From positions 62,001 through 126,000 of the forward strand of contig JAKZHN010000055.1 in NCBI GenBank assembly GCA_037179335.1: DNA of 64,000 nucleotides, in the 5' to 3' direction. The notes under the pieces were generated by a model. The model made no database searches. It had not been told where the DNA came from and saw only the letters and a program-made list of their open reading frames with translations. This document shows, piece after piece, positions 58,968-64,000 of the stretch (position 1 is its first letter; every line of letters begins with the position of its first letter). The DNA comes from Cyclaneusma minus. Its lineage: Eukaryota; Ascomycota; Leotiomycetes; Marthamycetales; Marthamycetaceae. A program made the translations under genes and the position numbers.

Positions 58968-61900
58968 ATATTATATTAAATAATTTTAAAGCCAAGGCCA
59001 ATATTATAATTAATATTAGCTAGCAAATTATTTTTTAAAAATAGCTAAAAATAAAATATTTAGCCAATAATTTAAAGGCTTATTATTCAATTTATATTTG
59101 CTTTAATTAATTAAATTAAAAATTAATTAATATAAAAAATTATTTTGCAAATATATAAAAGCTTTTTAAAAATAAATATAAAATTTTTATTAATTTTGCT
59201 ATAAACTTTTATATTAAAAAATTGCCAATTATTTTTAAAAAACCAATAATATATTTAAAATTATATAAACAAAGCTTTTTATTTTTCGGCGCAAAATCAT
59301 TTAAAATAGCCTTAATTATATAGCTATATATATTAAAGCGTTTTTTTTTCGCTATTCCTTTTTAGCTTTTTTTACAAATTATATTATTATTAAAAATATT
59401 ATTATTAATTGAAATAATTTTTTTAATTAAAAAAATGAATTTATTATATAAAAAAAAAAAAAATTAAAGCTTAAAAAAAACACAGCTTATATTTCTCGAT
59501 TTTAAAAAAGCAAAAATAGCAAATAAATTTTTTTAAAATTTTGCTATAATTACCAGCTATTTAAAAATAAAAATAATAATAGCAATAATTTTATTTATTA
59601 TTGCTGGCTATATTGTTTTTATAAAAATATAAAATATAAAATTAATAAATGCCCGTTTTTTTTATAGCCAAAAAAATATTTTAAAATATTTTTTTAAAAA
59701 ATATTATTAAATTATTTATATTTTTTTTAAAAAAAGGCTTATTTATTTATTGCAAATAAATAGCCGGCCGCAAATATAGCCGTAAATTCAAATTTCGATT
59801 CCAAAAAAAAATACAAGCTATATTATTTAAAATTTTACCAATTATATTAATAAAAATTTTAAATTTAAATAAATTGCCGATTTTGATATAATATTATATA
59901 TAATTAATTCTTATTTCTTTTTTAAAATTATAGCGCTTTGCATTTAAAAAATTATTAAAATAAAAAAATATATATTTTAATTAAATTAATATTATTTTAA
60001 TAAAAATTTAATTGAAAAAATATTTTTTTAAAAATATTTTATATATTTCAAAACTTGGTATTAATTTATTTTTGGGCAAAAAAGTTTATTAAAAAGATTT
60101 ATTAGGCAATTTTAATAATTGGATTATATATTTTAAAAGCCCAATTAATTAAAGATTTATTTTTAAAGCTTTTATATAAAAAAGAATTATATATTATAAA
60201 TTTTGTAATTAATCCGGCTTTATTTGCACTAGCAATAAAATATACTAAAAATATAGCTAATATTTTAGCTATTTTAGCAGCCAAAATAATTAAAGCCGAT
60301 AAAATTAATAAAAATATTATAAAGTGGGCCAATTTAAAAAAAACTAAATAATAAATTTAATTTTAAAATTATATTTTATATTATAAATAATTTATATATA
60401 TAGGCTTTGCTAAAATTAAATAACTTTTTAATACAATTAATATTAAAAATATTTTTTTTATTTATATTATATTGCTATAAAAATCATATAATAAAAAAAA
60501 TTAATAAAATTTTAAAAACTTTAGCCTTATATAAAAAAAATTATTTAAATTAATTTATTTTAATATTGCCAAATTACTTTTTATAAATTTTTATAAAAAT
60601 TATTATATAATAAAAATTTTAAATAGCCGCAATTAAAAAATATGGATTTTGCTATTTTAGCTATAAATAAATATTTATAACCATTTTTTTATTTAACGCA
60701 AAAAATTAAAATTAAAATTAAATAAAAAGTTTAAAGCTATTAAATATAATAATATTGGCAAATTAATTAAAAAAATTATTATTTAAATAAAAGCAAATAA
60801 AATTTATTTTTAAAATACCGTTTTTTATTTATTTTAGCAAAACGGGCTTGCAAAATAAATTATTTATATTGCAAAAAATAATATTATAGCTATATTAAGC
60901 AAGGCTTAATTGCTTATTAAATTTTGTAAATTGGCAGCTTAATTAAAATTCTATTTAAAAATTATTTTAAATTTGGCCCGGAAATTGGGAATTAAAAAAT
61001 AAATTTAAAAAAAGTATAAATTGAAAAGCTTATTTTGGCTAAATATATTTAAATATAAAAATATAAAGCTTATTTTTATATTTCGAAAAAAAAAAGCTAT
61101 TGGCCTATAATTATTAAAATAAGCCTTTTTTTATTTTTGGAAATATATTTTAATTGGCTATAATTTTGATATTATTAAACAATTTTATTTATATTATTTT
61201 AATTTGAAAAAAATAATTTACAATATAATAGTAAAATAAAATAAATAAATTTGCAAAGAAACTTTTAATTTAAAGCTTTAAAATAATTTTAATAGCTTAT
61301 AAAGCATTTTAAATATTTTGCCTAAATGCCTATTTTTTAATAAAAAAATAAAAAAATAATAGGCTAAATAAAAAATTTAAAAAGCCAGATTTTTGCAAAA
61401 TATTTTTAAATTTAAGGCAATGCAAAATTTAATTTCTAAAATAATTATTCCAATATCCGATTTTCTGGCTTTTTATAAAAAATAGAACGGAGCTATTATT
61501 TATTTAAAATTTGATAAGCTAAAAAACCCAATTTTTAAAAATTTAATTATTATTAACTTTGGCATATTTATAATATTATAATATAATATATTAAAAGCGC
61601 TTTAGCAAAGTGCATTTGTTAAATTATTAAATAGGCCAATTTTTATCCAAATTTTAATTTCTATAATTTTTTTTATTTTAAACAATTTTTTTATTTCGGA
61701 TTTAATGGATTTTGATATTAATATAATGCCAGCCTTTATTCTTTTAGCAAATAAAATAAATATTAATAGTATTTATATTGCAATTTTTGCTTTATTTAAA
61801 AAAAAATAGCTAAAAATATTTAAAGCAAAATATAATTAAAGCTAAAAAAAATTATTAAAGCCATTTTTTTAAAATATTTATTGCTTTTATAATTGCAAAT

Positions 61901-62440
61901 AAAAAATTAATAATTTATATAAATTAGCCTATATTTCAATCGAAATTTATAATATTTCTATTTTGCAAAGCTATAAAGCGGCTATTTTAAATTTTTTATA
62001 TAAAAATTAATAAAAAAAAGCTATTATAAAAAAGATTATAATATTAATTATTAATAATATATAATTTAAAATTATTATAAAAATCATTTTTAATTTAATT
62101 TTTATTAAATGGGTATTTATTATTAAAATAAAAATAAATAATAATATAAATAAATATAAAGCTTATTTAATTGCTAAAAATATATATATATATATAAAAG
62201 TTTTTTTTAATTATTATTTGCATGGATATTTTATGCATTATTTTTGCAATTGCAATTTAATAGAATTTTAAATATTATTATTTTAATATCAAAAACACGT
62301 TTATTAAAATTGATTTAAAAAAATTAATATATTTGGCTTTTTTAAATAATATTATAATAAAATTATAAAATATTTTTTAATTAAATAAAAGTTTATATAA
62401 TTTAAAATAAGCCATTAAAAATTAAAATTGCGTTTTAAAA
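58968..62440 (+). pseudogene. Degraded gag, protease and integrase region of the Copia element
   Basis: By position between the 5' LTR and the RT this should hold gag, protease and integrase, but decay is so heavy that I could not read any domain with confidence. An open frame on the other strand at 60102-60332 is AT-driven and not a gene. Confidence 0.45.
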
Positions 62441-62449
62441 GCCGAAATA

Positions 62450-63190
62450 ATTAAATTTGATTTTAAATAAAGCTTTAGCAATTTTTATTTATTTATTTGC
62501 AAGGCTATTAATATAATTTTTTAATTTATATTAATAATATTATTGCAATTGTAAAAATAATTAAGAAATTAAATAAATCTTTTGCCAGTTTTTCTTTTAT
62601 TTTACCGTTAAAAATTTAGGGAAAATTAAGAAAAGTTTAAATATATAAATTATTAAAAATAAATTGGCTAAAATTTTATAAATTAATTAAAAGCAATATA
62701 TTAATAATTTTTATATCAAATTCGGATTTTTGCAAAATAAAAAAATCCTTATATTATTTTAATAGCCAGTAAAAATAAAGCAATTAAATTAGCTTAAAAT
62801 ATTAAAAAATAAATGGAATTTTTTTTTTAAAAAAAGCTAGGCAAAATTATATATGCTATAAGTTTTATTTAATTTAACTTTTATTTTGCAGCTGGCAAAT
62901 TAATATAATTTATAGCAAATTTTTATAAATAATATAATATTGGTATAATATAATTATTTTGCTATTTAAAATTTATAATTAGCTAAAAAATTAAATATAG
63001 GCTAAGCAAATTAAAAAATTTGCAAATTTATAATAATGCGTTTTATAGGCTATTATTAAACCGAAAAAATATTAGCAAATTAATGGCTATATTGCTTAAT
63101 AATTTTGTTTTATAATTTAATTATAAATAAAAAAATATTATTATATTTATATACAAAGCTAAATATATAGCAATTGCCGCAAATATTAAA
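62450..63190 (+). pseudogene. Copia reverse transcriptase and RNase H relic
   Basis: Near 62525-62590 one frame reads IYINNIIAIVK, then KKLNKSFASF, corresponding to the Copia LYVDDI active site with both aspartates changed to asparagine. A neighbouring frame continues KNLGKIKKSLNI, then KQYINNFYIKFGF near 62620-62735, typical of Copia RT. RNase H traces follow to about 63190. The frames change and stops are common, so the enzyme is dead. Confidence 0.8.
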
Positions 63191-63208
63191 TAAAATTAAT
63201 AAATAGCT

Positions 63209-63262
63209 TAAAAATTAAAAAATTAAAAAATTAAAAAATTAAAAAATTAAAAAATTAAAAAA
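63209..63262. repeat. 8-bp microsatellite (AAAAAATT)n
   Basis: About six to seven head-to-tail copies of an 8-base unit within the RNase H end of the Copia relic. It is a simple-sequence expansion in already AT-rich DNA. Confidence 0.85.
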
Positions 63263-63718
63263 CTGGTAAAAAAAATTTATATTATATAAATATAAAAAAA
63301 ATAATTAGGGTGCTATTGCTTTTATTAAAAAAATTTAATTCTATAAAAAATTTAAATATATTAATATAGCATATTATTTTATTTAAAAGCTTAAAAATAA
63401 TTGAAAATAATAAATTATTTATATTTAAATGCAAAATATAATAGCGGATAATTTTATAAAGGCTTTAAACCGAATTTAATTTGCTAAATTTAAAAAGCTT
63501 TTAAAATTAAATATAATTTTGGAAAAAAAATATAAATATTAAATATAAAAAAAAAGCTTAAGCGGTATTATTTTTTTAATTTTTTTTTAATTTAAATAAA
63601 GTAAAATTTTAAACCATTATAAAATTTTATACCAAAATAAAATTTTATTATAAAATTTTATATTAAAAAAAAGTTTGGCTTTAAAAAAAATACAAATAGC
63701 CGCCGGGCTTAAAAAAAA

Positions 63719-63931
63719 TATTAAAATATTTTCGAGGCGGTCCGAAAGGCCGAATTAAAATAATTTGGGCCCGGAGCTTTATAAAGCTCCGGGTATGGAA
63801 TTTATTTACGCTTTTAATATATACGCTAAATAAAAAAGCCATTTATATATTATATAATTGTAAAATAGCTTTCTTCTTTTTTTTAATTATTCAATATATT
63901 TAAGGGGACCAATCCGCGTTGGTTTCTAATA
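63719..63931 (+). repeat. 3' LTR of the Copia element
   Basis: About 213 bp, partner of 57840-58039, followed by the TTATT target duplication. It retains GGGGACCAATCCGCGTTGG near 63903-63921, where the left LTR is AT-converted, and has a 13-base insertion relative to it. Confidence 0.88.
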
Positions 63932-64000
63932 TTATTTATAAATTTTATATTATAAAAGCTGCTTTTAAAATTGCCGGCTTAAAATTGCTTAAATACCCTG
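63932..64000. other. Flank beyond the Copia element
   Basis: 69 bases of target DNA after the TTATT duplication. Too short to classify. Confidence 0.5.

Larger units (their letters stand above)
57840..63931 (+). mobile_element. Complete RIP-degraded Copia LTR retrotransposon
   Basis: Direct repeats at 57840-58039 and 63719-63931 share a CGAGGCGGTCCGAAAGGCCG core. The left copy starts TGTTGGAGTATCCCC and the right TATTAAAATATTTTC, a pure C/T and G/A difference. The flanking 5-mers are identical: TTATT at 57835-57839 and at 63932-63936. An A-rich purine run just before the right LTR and plus-strand Copia RT and RNase H relics show the orientation. It is about 6.1 kb including a nested 530-bp MITE, so the element proper is about 5.6 kb, normal for Copia. 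No intact frame remains. Confidence 0.9.

Noticed and set aside
60102..60332. Minus-strand 76-codon frame
   Set aside because: It lies inside the plus-strand Copia relic. Its Ile/Ala-rich composition is explained by AT-rich DNA.

Overview
The window is nuclear DNA of a filamentous ascomycete (Pezizomycotina). The evidence is short GT..AG introns of about 47-66 bases, fungal protein families, and a two-compartment base composition. Long, extremely AT-rich tracts (about 1-34.2 kb and 52.6-64 kb) flank one island of ordinary GC content (about 34.25-52.56 kb). The AT-rich tracts are transposon graveyards eroded by C-to-T and G-to-A changes, as expected of repeat-induced point mutation (RIP). I cannot name the species.

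Left AT-rich block, in order: (1) the 3' part of a plus-strand chromovirus-type Gypsy element (reverse transcriptase, RNase H, integrase, chromodomain, likely 3' LTR), interrupted by a 544-bp inverted-repeat MITE; (2) a complete minus-strand Gypsy element, 6156-14049, with two 226-bp LTRs; (3) a 1.9-kb inverted-repeat element filled with repeats in alternating orientation, 14052-15916; (4) a nest, 16529-32459, in which a minus-strand Gypsy element contains a GC-rich TA-flanked inverted-repeat element, which itself contains a plus-strand Copia-type LTR element; (5) a second MITE, 33257-33775. In each reverse transcriptase whose active site I could read, the catalytic Asp-Asp pair has become Asn-Asn, the change RIP would make.

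The gene island holds four convincing genes: a peroxisomal copper amine oxidase (minus, ends in SKL), a Tautomerase_3 family protein (minus), a small beta-type carbonic anhydrase (plus), and a WOPR-domain regulator of the Gti1/Pac2 family (minus). The amine oxidase and tautomerase are in tandem, and the tautomerase and carbonic anhydrase diverge from a shared 1.46-kb intergenic region. No obvious shared pathway links them. The least explained structure is at the left edge of the island, 34.99-37.4 kb: about eight strongly diverged direct repeats of roughly 320 bp. Most carry a conserved TATA-box-like block followed by a pyrimidine tract on the minus strand, and some keep traces of a similar short reading frame.

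Right AT-rich block: a relic of a Tc1/mariner (pogo/Fot1-like) transposase, a 370-bp unmutated patch, and a complete plus-strand Copia element, 57840-63931, with LTRs, a 5-bp target duplication and a third MITE nested inside. The three MITEs share GGG...CCC ends and a subterminal motif, and two have perfect 8-bp target duplications, so they look like one family.
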